From Mxb001 sp046046455 (GTDB taxonomy: Bacteria > Actinomycetota > Actinomycetes > S36-B12): a stretch of 64,000 nt of DNA. Within the stretch, counting starts at the first letter, position 1; each line of letters starts with the position of its first letter. Of this stretch, positions 8,788-17,193 are shown piece by piece. Location of the stretch: assembly GCA_046046455.1 (NCBI GenBank), contig JBJOJS010000054.1, positions 1-64,000 on the forward strand, read 5' to 3'. The position numbers and the translations under genes were made by a program. The notes beneath the pieces were generated by a model that did not search any database, was not told the origin of the DNA, and saw only the letters and a program-made list of their open reading frames with translations.

Positions 8788-10170
8788 ATGCCGCTCGTCG
8801 CAGGAGTCGACTCCTCCACTCAGTCCGTCAAGGTGGTCGTGCGCGACGCCGCGACCGGTGACCTCGTCCGCGAGGGCCGCGCCAGTCATCCCGATGGCAC
8901 CGAGGTGCATCCCGACCATTGGTGGTCGGCCCTGGAGGAGGCAAGTGCGGGCATCCTCGACGGGGTCGAGGCCATGGCCGTCGCGGCGCAGCAGCACGGC
9001 ATGGTGGCGCTCGACGATGGTGGCGACGTGGTGCGCCCCGCGCTGTTGTGGAACGACACGCGATCGGCGCAGGATGCTGCGGACCTCGTCGCGGAATGGG
9101 GTGGTCCGCAGGCGTGGGCCGATGCCGTCGGCAGCGTGCCGGTAGCTTCCTTCACGATCTCCAAGGTGCGCTGGCTCGCGCGTCACGAGCCCGAGCTGGC
9201 CGCTCGCGTGGCGCGGGTGCTCCTTCCGCACGACTGGCTCACCTGGCGTCTCGCGGGTAGACCGGCTCAGGCGACGACCGACCGCGGCGATGTCTCCGGC
9301 ACCGGCTACTGGTCTCCCGCCGCGGATGATTACCGCATCGATCTGCTGGAGCTCGCCTTCGGCCGCGCCTACGACGTGCCCCGGGTCGCCGCCCCGCACG
9401 AAATCGTCGGAGAGACGTCCGCGGGCATCGCCCTCGCACCCGGCACGGGCGACAACATGGGTGCGGCCCTCGGAGTAGGTGCACGTCCCGGCGATGTCGT
9501 CGTCTCGCTGGGCACATCGGGCACCGCCTTCGCGGTCGCCGATGCGCCCACGGCTGATCCGAGTGGTCAGGTCGCGGGCTTCGCGGATGCCACCGGACGC
9601 TTCCTGCCGCTGGTCTGCACTCTCAACGCTGCGCGCGTCTTCTCTGCCGCGGCCGCGATGATCGGCACGGATATCGACGGTGCGACGCGTGCTGCTCTCG
9701 AGGCTGCCCCGGGTAGCGGTGGCCTCGTGCTGCTTCCGTATCTCGACGGCGAGCGCACGCCCAACCTCCCGGACGCGACGGGATCGATCGTCGGACTCAC
9801 GCGAGATGCGATGACCCCCGCCAATCTCGCGCGCGCGTCCATCGAGGGGATGCTGTGCGGTCTCGCCGACGCCGTCGATGCGTTGCGCGCGCAGGGCGTC
9901 GTGCCTGCGCGCGTCATGCTCGTGGGTGGTGCGGCCGCCAATCCCGCGGTGCAGGAGGTGGCGACGACCGTCTTCGACCTGCCCGTCGTCGTGCCCCCAC
10001 CGGGTGAGTACGTCGCCGATGGCGCTGCACGCCAGGCAGCGTGGGCGCTGCTCGGTGGGCCCGAGCCGCCCGCCTGGTTCCTCGCGGGGGAGGTCGTGCG
10101 CGATCCGGCTCCGGCCCCCGCGATCCGGGAGGCCTACGCGGCGGCTCGGCGTACCGTCCACGGCGCCTGA
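8788..10170 (+). CDS. xylB: Xylulokinase (FGGY family)
   Basis: The 460-residue kinase phosphorylates D-xylulose to D-xylulose-5-phosphate in the cytosol. The N-terminal phosphate loop GVDSSTQSVKVVV, AVAAQQHGMVALD, LWNDTRS, LPHDWLTWRL, SLGTSGTAFAV and VGGAAANPAVQEV are typical of the FGGY fold and of XylB. Length is normal. The ATG follows TAGCGT by exactly 6 nt, which fits leaderless transcription from its own promoter. The neighbour xylA and the xylFGH importer make the substrate assignment firm. A hairpin follows the stop codon. Confidence 0.97.
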   Translation: MPLVAGVDSSTQSVKVVVRDAATGDLVREGRASHPDGTEVHPDHWWSALEEASAGILDGVEAMAVAAQQHGMVALDDGGDVVRPALLWNDTRSAQDAADLVAEWGGPQAWADAVGSVPVASFTISKVRWLARHEPELAARVARVLLPHDWLTWRLAGRPAQATTDRGDVSGTGYWSPAADDYRIDLLELAFGRAYDVPRVAAPHEIVGETSAGIALAPGTGDNMGAALGVGARPGDVVVSLGTSGTAFAVADAPTADPSGQVAGFADATGRFLPLVCTLNAARVFSAAAAMIGTDIDGATRAALEAAPGSGGLVLLPYLDGERTPNLPDATGSIVGLTRDAMTPANLARASIEGMLCGLADAVDALRAQGVVPARVMLVGGAAANPAVQEVATTVFDLPVVVPPPGEYVADGAARQAAWALLGGPEPPAWFLAGEVVRDPAPAPAIREAYAAARRTVHGA

Positions 10171-10172
10171 GG

Positions 10173-10193
10173 CCCGGTCCTCGCACGACCGGG
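10173..10193 (+). terminator. Hairpin after xylB
   Basis: CCCGGTC (10173-10179) and GACCGGG (10187-10193) form a 7-bp stem with a 7-nt loop, 2 nt after the xylB stop codon. No T run follows. It may terminate or stabilise the xylB transcript. Confidence 0.45.
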
Positions 10194-10265
10194 TCGCGGC
10201 CCGGGCGCCGCCCCCACGCTGGCTTGGCGTGACGAATTCGTTATCCATTCGGCTACCGCGCCGTA

Positions 10266-10294
10266 TTGCGCAGGTCACATCTCGGCCATATGTT
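10266..10294 (+). promoter_or_regulatory. Candidate xylA promoter
   Basis: A -35-like TTGCGC (10266-10271) and a -10-like TATGTT (10289-10294) are 17 bp apart and would start transcription near 10301. That gives a leader of about 45 nt with a ribosome binding site (AAGGGG at 10336-10341). The assignment rests on spacing and partial consensus only. Confidence 0.45.
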
Positions 10295-10312
10295 CCCTCT
10301 GACAACAATTCC

Positions 10313-10327
10313 CGGGGGTCACCCCCG
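10313..10327. promoter_or_regulatory. Inverted repeat in the xylA leader
   Basis: CGGGGGT (10313-10319) and ACCCCCG (10321-10327) are perfect inverted arms around one base, 20 bp before the xylA start. It may be an operator for the ROK repressor encoded downstream or a leader hairpin. The sequence does not decide between these. Confidence 0.4.
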
Positions 10328-10346
10328 CACGAGGCAAGGGGACTGC

Positions 10347-11507
10347 GTGGCCGACTACACCCCCACCCCCGAGGACCGCTTCGCCTTCGGCATGTGGACC
10401 ATCGGGCACCCGGGCCGCGACCCCTTCGGCGACGCCACGCGTCCGCCGATCGACCCGGTCGACTACGTCAAGGGCCTTGCCGACATCGGCGCCTGGGGTG
10501 TGAGCTTCCACGACGACGACCTCATGACCTTCGGCGCACCGGAGTCCGAGCGCCGCGCGCAACTCGACCGCTTCAAGAAGGCGCTCGAGGAGACGGGGAT
10601 CGTCTGCTCGATGGCGACCACCAATCTCTTCTGGCACCCGCTCTTCAAGGACGGCGCCTTCACCTCCAACGACCGCGATGTACGCCGTTATGCGCTGGCC
10701 AAGTCCATGCGCAACCTCGACGTGGCCGCCGAGCTCGGTGCACCGACGTACGTCTTCTGGGGCGGGCGCGAGGGCGTGGAGACCGCTGCCTCGAAGGAGC
10801 CGCAGGACGCACTCGAGCGCTACCGCGAGGCACTCGACTTCCTCGCCGGCTACGTCAAGGACAAGGGCTACGACATCCGTTTCGCCATCGAGCCCAAGCC
10901 CAATGAGCCGCGTGGCGACACCTTCCTGCCGACGGTAGGGCACGCGCTCGCCTTCATCGAGACCCTCGACAACGCCGAGATGGTCGGCCTCAACCCCGAG
11001 GTCGCGCACGAGACCATGGCGGGTCTGAGCTTCTACCAGGGCGTCGCGCAGGCACTGTGGCAGGGCAAGCTCTTCCACATCGACCTCAACGACCAGAAGA
11101 TCGGTCGCTACGACCAGGATCTGCGCTTCGGCTCCGAGGGGATCAAGGACGACTTCTTCCTCGTGCGCCTGCTCGAGAACTCCGGCTACGCCGGCCCCAA
11201 GCACTTCGATGCTCGGCCCTACCGCAATGAGGCAGGGGACGGCATCTGGGACTTCGCCCGCGGATGCATGCGCACCTACCTCATCCTCAAGGAGAAGGCC
11301 AAGCAGTTCGACGCCAATCCCCGCGTGAAGCAGGCGTTCGCCGATGCCGGCGTACCCGAGCTCGCGCAGCCCACGGTGGGGCCGTACTCCGCGGCCGCCG
11401 CCGACGCACTGCTCAGCGAGCAGTTCGACCCCGAGTCCCTGGCCAGTCGCGGCTACCGCAATGAGCAGCTGGACCAGTTGGTGATCGACACGATCCTCGG
11501 CGCCTAG
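10347..11507 (+). CDS. xylA: Xylose isomerase
   Basis: The 386-residue enzyme interconverts D-xylose and D-xylulose. Size and sequence match the short class I isomerases of Streptomyces (YTPTPEDRFAFGMWTIGHPG, GRDPFGDATR). Active-site and metal-site motifs are present: FHDDDLMTFG with the catalytic His, IEPKPNEPRGD with the conserved Glu and Lys, NPEVAHE, HIDLNDQKIGRYDQDLRFG and KHFDARP. The GTG start is chosen because family proteins begin just before YxPTPEDRF and AAGGGG lies 5 nt upstream. It lies in a xylB-xylA-xylFGH-ROK gene order. Confidence 0.97.
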   Translation: MADYTPTPEDRFAFGMWTIGHPGRDPFGDATRPPIDPVDYVKGLADIGAWGVSFHDDDLMTFGAPESERRAQLDRFKKALEETGIVCSMATTNLFWHPLFKDGAFTSNDRDVRRYALAKSMRNLDVAAELGAPTYVFWGGREGVETAASKEPQDALERYREALDFLAGYVKDKGYDIRFAIEPKPNEPRGDTFLPTVGHALAFIETLDNAEMVGLNPEVAHETMAGLSFYQGVAQALWQGKLFHIDLNDQKIGRYDQDLRFGSEGIKDDFFLVRLLENSGYAGPKHFDARPYRNEAGDGIWDFARGCMRTYLILKEKAKQFDANPRVKQAFADAGVPELAQPTVGPYSAAAADALLSEQFDPESLASRGYRNEQLDQLVIDTILGA

Positions 11508-11520
11508 CCGCGTCGGTCAC

Positions 11521-11557
11521 CGCACCGCACGATCGCACGACCGCACAACCGCACGGC
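11521..11557 (+). repeat. CGCAC repeats at 8-bp spacing upstream of xylF
   Basis: CGCAC occurs at 11521, 11526, 11534, 11542 and 11550, the last four exactly 8 bp apart, just upstream of a TATCCG that could be a -10 element. It may be a regulator-binding array or a simple slippage repeat. Confidence 0.4.
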
Positions 11558-11601
11558 AGTATCCGACACATGCAGGGTCGCCCTGCTGAGAAAGGACCCA
11601 G

Positions 11602-12762
11602 ATGTCCAAGCGCACCTTCGGAGCCATCGCCGGCCTTGCCGCCGCTGGTCTCCTTCTTGCCGCCTGTGGCGGCAGCGGTGGCGACGCCGCATCGTCCAGC
11701 GCCGCCCCCGCGAGCAGCTCCGCCGCTCCGGAGAGCAGCTCCGCCGCTCCTTCTCCCGAGCCCGTAGCCGCCAAGGTCGGCGTCATCCTCCCCGACGCTG
11801 CCTCCTCGGCGCGCTGGGAGACCGCGGATCGTCCGTTCCTCGAGCAGGCCTTCCAGGCTGCTGGCGTCGAGTACGACATCCAGAACGCCAATGGCGACAA
11901 GGCGAAGTTCGCCACCATCGCCGACCAGATGCTGGCTTCGGGGATCAACGTCCTCATGCTGGTCAACCTCGACAGCCCCTCGGCTGCCGCGGTCATCGCC
12001 AAGGCTGACGCCCAGGGCGTCCCGACGATCGACTACGACCGCCTCACCCTCGGTGGCGGCGCTCAGTACTACGTCTCCTTCGACAACGTCGCCGTCGGCA
12101 CCAAGATCGGCGAGGGCCTCGTGACCTGCATGCAGAACAACGGCAATGACGCCGGCCCGGTCGTGCTGCTCAATGGCTCGCCCACCGACAACAACGCCAC
12201 CCTCTTCAAGGAGGGCTACGAGAAGGTCATCAAGGACGCCGGCTACACGATCGCTGCCGACCAGAGCGTTCCGGACTGGGATAACACCAAGGCCGGCACG
12301 ATCTTCGAGCAGATCTACACGGAGGTCGGCGGAGACCTCATCGGCGTTGCCTCGGCGAACGACGGCCTCGGTGGCGCTGCCATCGCCGTCCTCGAGCGCA
12401 ACGGCGTTGCCGGCGAGATCCCCGTCACCGGCCAGGACGCCACCGACGAGGGCCTGCAGCGCGTGCTGCTCGGCACCCAGTGCATGACCGTCTACAAGGC
12501 CATCAAGGCCGAGGCCGACGCTGCTGCCGCACTGGCCGTGGCGCTCGCCAAGGGCGAGATCCCGACCGCCGATGGCCTCGCCACCGGCTCGGTTGTCGAC
12601 ACGGAGACGGGCGAGACCGTCAAGGCCGTCCTCCTGGAGCCGATCTCGGTCTTCCCGGAGAACGTCAAGGACGTCATCGCTGACGGCTTCACCACCTACG
12701 ACCGCGTGTGCACCACGCCCGCGATCCAGGAGAAGTGCGCGGAGTACGGCATCACCCCGTGA
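11602..12762 (+). CDS. xylF: Xylose ABC transporter substrate-binding lipoprotein
   Basis: The 386-residue lipoprotein has a signal peptide with lipobox LLAACG (Cys about 22). A low-complexity linker of repeated SSSAAP units (about 28-52) keeps the binding domain away from the membrane. The rest is a periplasmic-binding-protein type 1 sugar receptor (KVGVILPDAASSARWE, VLMLVNLDSPSAAAVI, GSPTDNNATLFKEG, ASANDGLGGAAIAVLE, TGQDATDEGLQRVLLG), as in XylF and ChvE. AAAGGA precedes the ATG. It is followed by a strong hairpin and then by xylG and xylH, so it should be made in excess over the membrane parts. Confidence 0.95.
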   Translation: MSKRTFGAIAGLAAAGLLLAACGGSGGDAASSSAAPASSSAAPESSSAAPSPEPVAAKVGVILPDAASSARWETADRPFLEQAFQAAGVEYDIQNANGDKAKFATIADQMLASGINVLMLVNLDSPSAAAVIAKADAQGVPTIDYDRLTLGGGAQYYVSFDNVAVGTKIGEGLVTCMQNNGNDAGPVVLLNGSPTDNNATLFKEGYEKVIKDAGYTIAADQSVPDWDNTKAGTIFEQIYTEVGGDLIGVASANDGLGGAAIAVLERNGVAGEIPVTGQDATDEGLQRVLLGTQCMTVYKAIKAEADAAAALAVALAKGEIPTADGLATGSVVDTETGETVKAVLLEPISVFPENVKDVIADGFTTYDRVCTTPAIQEKCAEYGITP

Positions 12763-12800
12763 CGACGTAGCACGTCATCTCGCACACCATGAAGAAGCAG

Positions 12801-12831
12801 CGGGGGCGGGCCGGAATCCGGCCCGCCCCCG
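12801..12831 (+). terminator. Strong hairpin between xylF and xylG
   Basis: Arms at 12801-12815 and 12817-12831 are perfectly complementary over 15 bp around a single central base. No long T run follows. In ABC importer operons such hairpins usually stabilise the upstream mRNA or partly terminate, giving more binding protein than transporter. Confidence 0.75.
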
Positions 12832-12883
12832 TCGCTTTCCTGCCAGACTTGCCCGCGGCACACCGTCGACCCTGCGAGGAACG

Positions 12884-13672
12884 ATGACCGATACCAGTGC
12901 ACCCCTGCTGTCGCTCAGGGGTATCAACAAGAGCTTCGGACCCGTCCACGTGCTGCGAGATGTGGACCTCGACGTCCGCGCTGGCCGCGTGACCGCGCTG
13001 GTCGGCGACAACGGTGCTGGCAAGTCGACCCTCATCAAGGGCATTGCCGGCATCTACCCCTTCGACAGCGGCGAGGTGAGCTTCGAGGGCAAGCCGGTCT
13101 CCATTGGCGGCCCCAAGCAGGCCAATGACCTCGGAATCGAGGTCGTCTACCAGGATCTCGCGCTCTGCGACAACCTCGACGTGGTCCACAACATGTTCCT
13201 CGGGCGCGAGGTCAAGTCCGGTGTCACGCTCAACGAGACCGCCATGGAGAAGCGCGCAGCCGAGACCCTCCAGGGTCTCTCGGTCCGCACGCTCAAGTCC
13301 CTGCGTCAGCAGGTGTCCAGCCTCTCGGGCGGCCAGCGCCAGACGGTCGCGATCGCGCGCGCAGTGCTGTGGAATTCCAAGCTGGTCATCCTGGACGAGC
13401 CCACTGCCGCGCTCGGCGTCGCACAGACCGAGCAGGTCCTCAATCTCGTCCGCCGCCTGGCCGACAACGGCCTCGGCGTCATCCTCATCTCTCACAACAT
13501 GAACGACGTCCAGGCCGTCGCCGATGACATCGCCTGCCTCTACCTCGGTCGCATGGCCGCGCAGGTGGAGAAGTCCAGCGTGTCGTCGCAGCAGGTCGTC
13601 GAACTGATCACTACGGGTCGGTCCGGCGATATCGGCCTCCAACCCGAGACCGCCATGGGAGGTGCGGCATGA
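12884..13672 (+). CDS. xylG: Xylose ABC transporter ATP-binding protein, single-domain form
   Basis: This 262-residue ATPase has a Walker A (GDNGAGKST), Q loop, ABC signature LSGGQRQ and Walker B LVILDEPTAALG followed by a switch His (ILISHNMND). It has only one nucleotide-binding domain, whereas E. coli XylG and RbsA carry two in about 500 residues; FrcA-type sugar importers use this half-size form. It would act as a homodimer under XylH. GCGAGGA precedes the ATG. The stop overlaps the xylH start by ATGA, so the two are translationally coupled. Confidence 0.94.
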   Translation: MTDTSAPLLSLRGINKSFGPVHVLRDVDLDVRAGRVTALVGDNGAGKSTLIKGIAGIYPFDSGEVSFEGKPVSIGGPKQANDLGIEVVYQDLALCDNLDVVHNMFLGREVKSGVTLNETAMEKRAAETLQGLSVRTLKSLRQQVSSLSGGQRQTVAIARAVLWNSKLVILDEPTAALGVAQTEQVLNLVRRLADNGLGVILISHNMNDVQAVADDIACLYLGRMAAQVEKSSVSSQQVVELITTGRSGDIGLQPETAMGGAA

Positions 13673-14925
13673 GCGCGCAGACCACCGACGTCGACCTTCC
13701 GGCAGCGGGCGACACCGCAGGAATCGGTCAGGCTGTCCGCGACTACTGGGCGCGTGTGCGTGGCGGTGACATCGGGTCGCTTCCCGCCGTTCTCGGTCTC
13801 ATCGCCCTCGTGCTGCTCTTCGGCGCCCTCGAGGGATCGACCTTCCTCTCCATCTTCAACTTCGCCAATCTCATCAATCAGAGTGCCGCCATCATCGTCC
13901 TGGCGATGGGGCTCGTCTTCGTGCTTCTCCTCGGCGAGATCGATCTCTCCGCGGGGTTTGCAGCGGGCACGGCAGCAGCGATCCTGGCGGTGGCGCTCAA
14001 CAACTGGGGACTGGCGTGGCCTCTCGCGCTCCTGGCTGCGCTGCTCACCGGCGTGGTGATCGGCCTGGTCATCGGCCTCCTGGTGGCCCGCCTGGGTATC
14101 CCCAGCTTCGTCGTCACGCTCGCGATGTTCCTGGCCCTGCAGGGGGCCATGCTCCTCATCATCGGCGAGGGCGGCACGATCCCGATCCGCAGCGAGCAGA
14201 TCCTCGTGGTGATGAACGGCAATATGCCGGTATGGGCTGGTTGGCTCCTCGCAGTCCTCATCGTCGGTGGGTTTGCGCTGTCGACCTTCCTCGCCATCCG
14301 CCGTCGTCGCAAGGCAGGACTTCCGGCCGAGGCGATGAGCGTGTGGGGTGTCAAGGTCGTCGCGCTCGGCGTCCTCATCTTCGTCGCGACGTACCTGCTC
14401 AATCAGGAGCGGCAACTGCCATCAGCCAAGGTCACCATCCAGGGCGTGCCGTGGGTCGTCGTCGTCATCCTCGTGCTGCTCGTGGGCCTGACCTTCATCC
14501 TCCAGCGCACTGGGTTCGGCCGGCACGTCTACGCGGTCGGTGGCAATCGTGAGGCCGCCCGACGCTCGGGCATCAATGTCAAGGGCCTGATGATCACGTG
14601 CTTCATCTTCTGTTCCACGCTGGCCGCGGTTGCAGGCGTGCTCCTCGCCTCACGTGACAACTCGGTCTCCCCAACCACCGGTGGTGCGCAGACATTGCTC
14701 TTCGCCGTGGGTGCGGCGGTCATCGGTGGGACGAGCCTCTTCGGCGGCCGCGGCAAGATCCGCGATGCGGTGATCGGTGGCCTCGTCATCGCCGTCATCG
14801 CTAACGGCCTCCCCCTGATCACCCAGCAGTCGGGCATCCAGTTCGTGGTGACCGGCCTGGTGCTCCTTGTCGCGGCGAGTGTCGACGCAATCTCGCGCCG
14901 GCGCACGGCCGCGAGCGGCAGTTAG
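13669..14925 (+). CDS. xylH: Xylose ABC transporter permease
   Basis: The 418-residue inner-membrane protein has about ten to eleven hydrophobic helices of the BPD_transp_2 family (ribose/xylose/galactose permeases). It has INQSAAIIVLAMGLVFVLLL, GEIDLSAGFAAGTAA, LGIPSFVVTLAM and the characteristic GRHVYAVGGNREAARRSGI loop. Its N-terminal 45 residues are soluble and precede the first helix. It starts inside the xylG stop codon (ATGA overlap), and the ROK regulator begins 7 bp after its stop. It forms the pore of the xylose importer. Confidence 0.95.
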   Translation: MSAQTTDVDLPAAGDTAGIGQAVRDYWARVRGGDIGSLPAVLGLIALVLLFGALEGSTFLSIFNFANLINQSAAIIVLAMGLVFVLLLGEIDLSAGFAAGTAAAILAVALNNWGLAWPLALLAALLTGVVIGLVIGLLVARLGIPSFVVTLAMFLALQGAMLLIIGEGGTIPIRSEQILVVMNGNMPVWAGWLLAVLIVGGFALSTFLAIRRRRKAGLPAEAMSVWGVKVVALGVLIFVATYLLNQERQLPSAKVTIQGVPWVVVVILVLLVGLTFILQRTGFGRHVYAVGGNREAARRSGINVKGLMITCFIFCSTLAAVAGVLLASRDNSVSPTTGGAQTLLFAVGAAVIGGTSLFGGRGKIRDAVIGGLVIAVIANGLPLITQQSGIQFVVTGLVLLVAASVDAISRRRTAASGS

Positions 14926-14932
14926 GGGTCAC

Positions 14933-16123
14933 GTGCCCTTCCTCGCCGGCGCGACACAGGACGAGGTACGCCGCTCCAATCTGTCCACGGTCCTGCGTCT
15001 CCTCCATCTCGGTGGCGCGCAGACGCGATCGCAGCTCACCGCGGTCACGGGCCTCAATCGGAGCACGGTGGGGGATCTCGTGAGCGCCTTGGCGTCACTC
15101 GGCCTCGTCCGCGAGCGAGCCGGTGATGTGCGAGGTGTGGGTCGACCGTCGCTCGTGGTGGAACCCGTGCCCAATTCCGTGGCGGTGCTCGCACTCGACG
15201 TGCGCGTCGAGCGCACGGTGGCCGCGCTGGTGGGCCTCGGGGGAGAGGTCTTCGCGCGTGCCGAGCGCCGTCACCGTGACGATGGTCGTGACGCGCTCAT
15301 CGACCAGGTGGCCCAGGTGAGCCGCGAGGTGCTCGAGTCGCTGCCCCCCGGTGCATCGCTCGTGGGCGTGTGCGCGGGCGTACCCGGCGTCGTGCGCGCC
15401 ACCGATGGCCTCGTGAGATTCGCACCCAACCTCGGTTGGACCGACGTACCCCTGGGCGAATCACTCCGCGTGCTGATCGGAGGCGGCCGCGGGGATGTCT
15501 GCGTGCGCAACGATGCCGATCTCGGCGTACTCGCTGAGCACGTGCGCGGGAGTGCGCGTGATAGCAGCACGATCGTCTACCTCGCCGGTGACATCGGCGT
15601 CGGTGGCGGGGTCTTCGTCGATGGGCGTCCGCTCGTGGGCGCCGGGGGCTACGGCGGTGAAGTCGGGCACATGCGCATCAATCCCGGCGGCCACACCTGC
15701 CGATGCGGTGCACGCGGATGCTGGGAGACCGAGGTCGGCTACGCCGCTCTGGTCCGCGCTGCGGGCGACGCAGCCTCCGGTGGGCTCATGGGGCTCCTCG
15801 AGCGTGCCGCTCGGGGAGATGCGCAGGTGCTCGAGGCGTTCGACACGGTCGCCGACTGGCTCGGGATGGGACTCGTCAATCTGGTCAACACGTTCAACCC
15901 ACAGGCGATCGTCCTGGGCGGTCACCTGGGCGCGGTGTACGCCGTCGCAGGGGATCGCGTGCTGGAGCAACTCGATGGCGCGCTTCCTGCGGCACGCGAC
16001 CTCGTCCGGATCACGTCATCGGAGCTGGGTGGAGACGCCACGCTCATCGGCGCGTCCGAGGTCGCGTTCAGCCTGCTGCTCGAAGATCCCGTGGGCCTGC
16101 TGCGCGACAGCGCGGCGAGTTAG
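14933..16123 (+). CDS. xylR: ROK-family transcriptional repressor, likely xylose-responsive
   Basis: The 396-residue protein combines an N-terminal winged helix-turn-helix (about 10-70; RSQLTAVTGLNRSTVGDLVS) with a C-terminal ROK domain. The ROK zinc motif is present as CRCGARGCWE, preceded by YGGEVGHMRINPGG. Proteins of this class bind an operator and release it when the sugar binds the ROK domain. The GTG start is chosen because AGGGG overlapping the xylH stop lies 5 nt upstream; an earlier in-frame start would lie inside xylH. Position at the end of the xyl genes implies control of this locus. The name xylR is by context. Confidence 0.88.
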   Translation: MPFLAGATQDEVRRSNLSTVLRLLHLGGAQTRSQLTAVTGLNRSTVGDLVSALASLGLVRERAGDVRGVGRPSLVVEPVPNSVAVLALDVRVERTVAALVGLGGEVFARAERRHRDDGRDALIDQVAQVSREVLESLPPGASLVGVCAGVPGVVRATDGLVRFAPNLGWTDVPLGESLRVLIGGGRGDVCVRNDADLGVLAEHVRGSARDSSTIVYLAGDIGVGGGVFVDGRPLVGAGGYGGEVGHMRINPGGHTCRCGARGCWETEVGYAALVRAAGDAASGGLMGLLERAARGDAQVLEAFDTVADWLGMGLVNLVNTFNPQAIVLGGHLGAVYAVAGDRVLEQLDGALPAARDLVRITSSELGGDATLIGASEVAFSLLLEDPVGLLRDSAAS

Positions 16124-17187
16124 CCCTGGGCCACGTGGCCGGCGGGGGGATCGAGCACGACGACGGTGCCCGTGCGTCCTGATTCATGCGCGGCCTCGAT
16201 GACGCGCAGGTCCTGGACGACATCGCGAGGATCCACCGGTGGCGAGCCCTCTCCGCGCAGTGATGCGGCTACCCCTCGGTAGTAGGCGGACCAGTCGCCT
16301 CGGTCGCGCGTGATCGATCGCGGCGGCGTCGCGCCCGTCACGAGCAGCGCGTCATCGGCCTCCACGCCCCAGTCGGCGTCCCCGGGTCGCCGCCCGGCAC
16401 GAAGTGCGTCCTCCTGCGTGTCGAGACTGTCGATCCACAGGCCGCCATCGGTGCCGAGTAGTCGCAGGCGCGGACCGGCGAAGGCAGATGCTGCACTCAC
16501 GCTGAGGACGCTCACTGCTCCCGAGCTGTGCTCGAGGATGACCTGCGTGTCATCGTCGGCGATCACCCCGGGCCGCACCCGGCGTACGCTCGCGAACACG
16601 CGATCGACGGGACCGAGCAGGTGGAGCGACTGGTCGACCAGATGCGCGCCGAGGTCGTAGAGCAGGCCCGGGAGGTCATCGGCCGGACCCTCCTCGCGCC
16701 ACCCGCCCTTCGGTGTCGGCCTCCACCGCTCGAAGCGGGATTCGAACCGGTGGGGGGTGCCGATCAGCCCGTCGTCGATCGCGCGACGCGCGGTGAGGAT
16801 CTCGGAGTCCCACCGCCTGTTCTGGAAGACATGGAGTTGGCGGTCCCGCGCCTCCGCGAGTTCGAGCAATGCCTGTGCTTCGCGGGCCGAGCCAGCGAGT
16901 GGCTTGTCGACGACGACATGCATGCCGGCCGTGAGGGCGGCCGTCGCCTGGGGCACGTGGGCCGAGTTGGCCGTGGCCACGACCGCGACATCGGCGCCAC
17001 TCATCCACGCCTGGTCGGCGGTCTCGAGGATCTCCACACCCGGGAGGTCAGAGCGGGCCTGGGTTTGGCGCTCGGGGTCCGAGGTGACGACGGCGACGAG
17101 TTCGAGATCGGGCTCGGCCCCGATGAGCGGCGCGTGGAAGACCCGTCCAGCCAGTCCGTAGCCGAGGAGTACGACGCGAGCGCTCAC
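16120..17187 (-). CDS. Gfo/Idh/MocA-family NAD(P)-dependent oxidoreductase
   Basis: The 355-residue protein has an N-terminal Rossmann fold (RVVLLGYGLAGRVFHAPLI) and the Gfo/Idh/MocA signature VVVDKPLAGSAREAQAL with the conserved Lys, then NRRWDSEILTARR and a C-terminal beta-sheet domain with YDLGAHLVDQSLHLLG. The family oxidises or reduces sugars and inositols; the substrate is not evident. The first half resembles YdgJ-like members. It is convergent with the ROK gene, and the stop codons overlap by 4 bp. Its closeness to xylose genes makes a pentose or sugar substrate plausible but unproven. Confidence 0.88.
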   Translation of the reverse strand: MSARVVLLGYGLAGRVFHAPLIGAEPDLELVAVVTSDPERQTQARSDLPGVEILETADQAWMSGADVAVVATANSAHVPQATAALTAGMHVVVDKPLAGSAREAQALLELAEARDRQLHVFQNRRWDSEILTARRAIDDGLIGTPHRFESRFERWRPTPKGGWREEGPADDLPGLLYDLGAHLVDQSLHLLGPVDRVFASVRRVRPGVIADDDTQVILEHSSGAVSVLSVSAASAFAGPRLRLLGTDGGLWIDSLDTQEDALRAGRRPGDADWGVEADDALLVTGATPPRSITRDRGDWSAYYRGVAASLRGEGSPPVDPRDVVQDLRVIEAAHESGRTGTVVVLDPPAGHVAQG

Positions 17188-17193
17188 CCGCGT

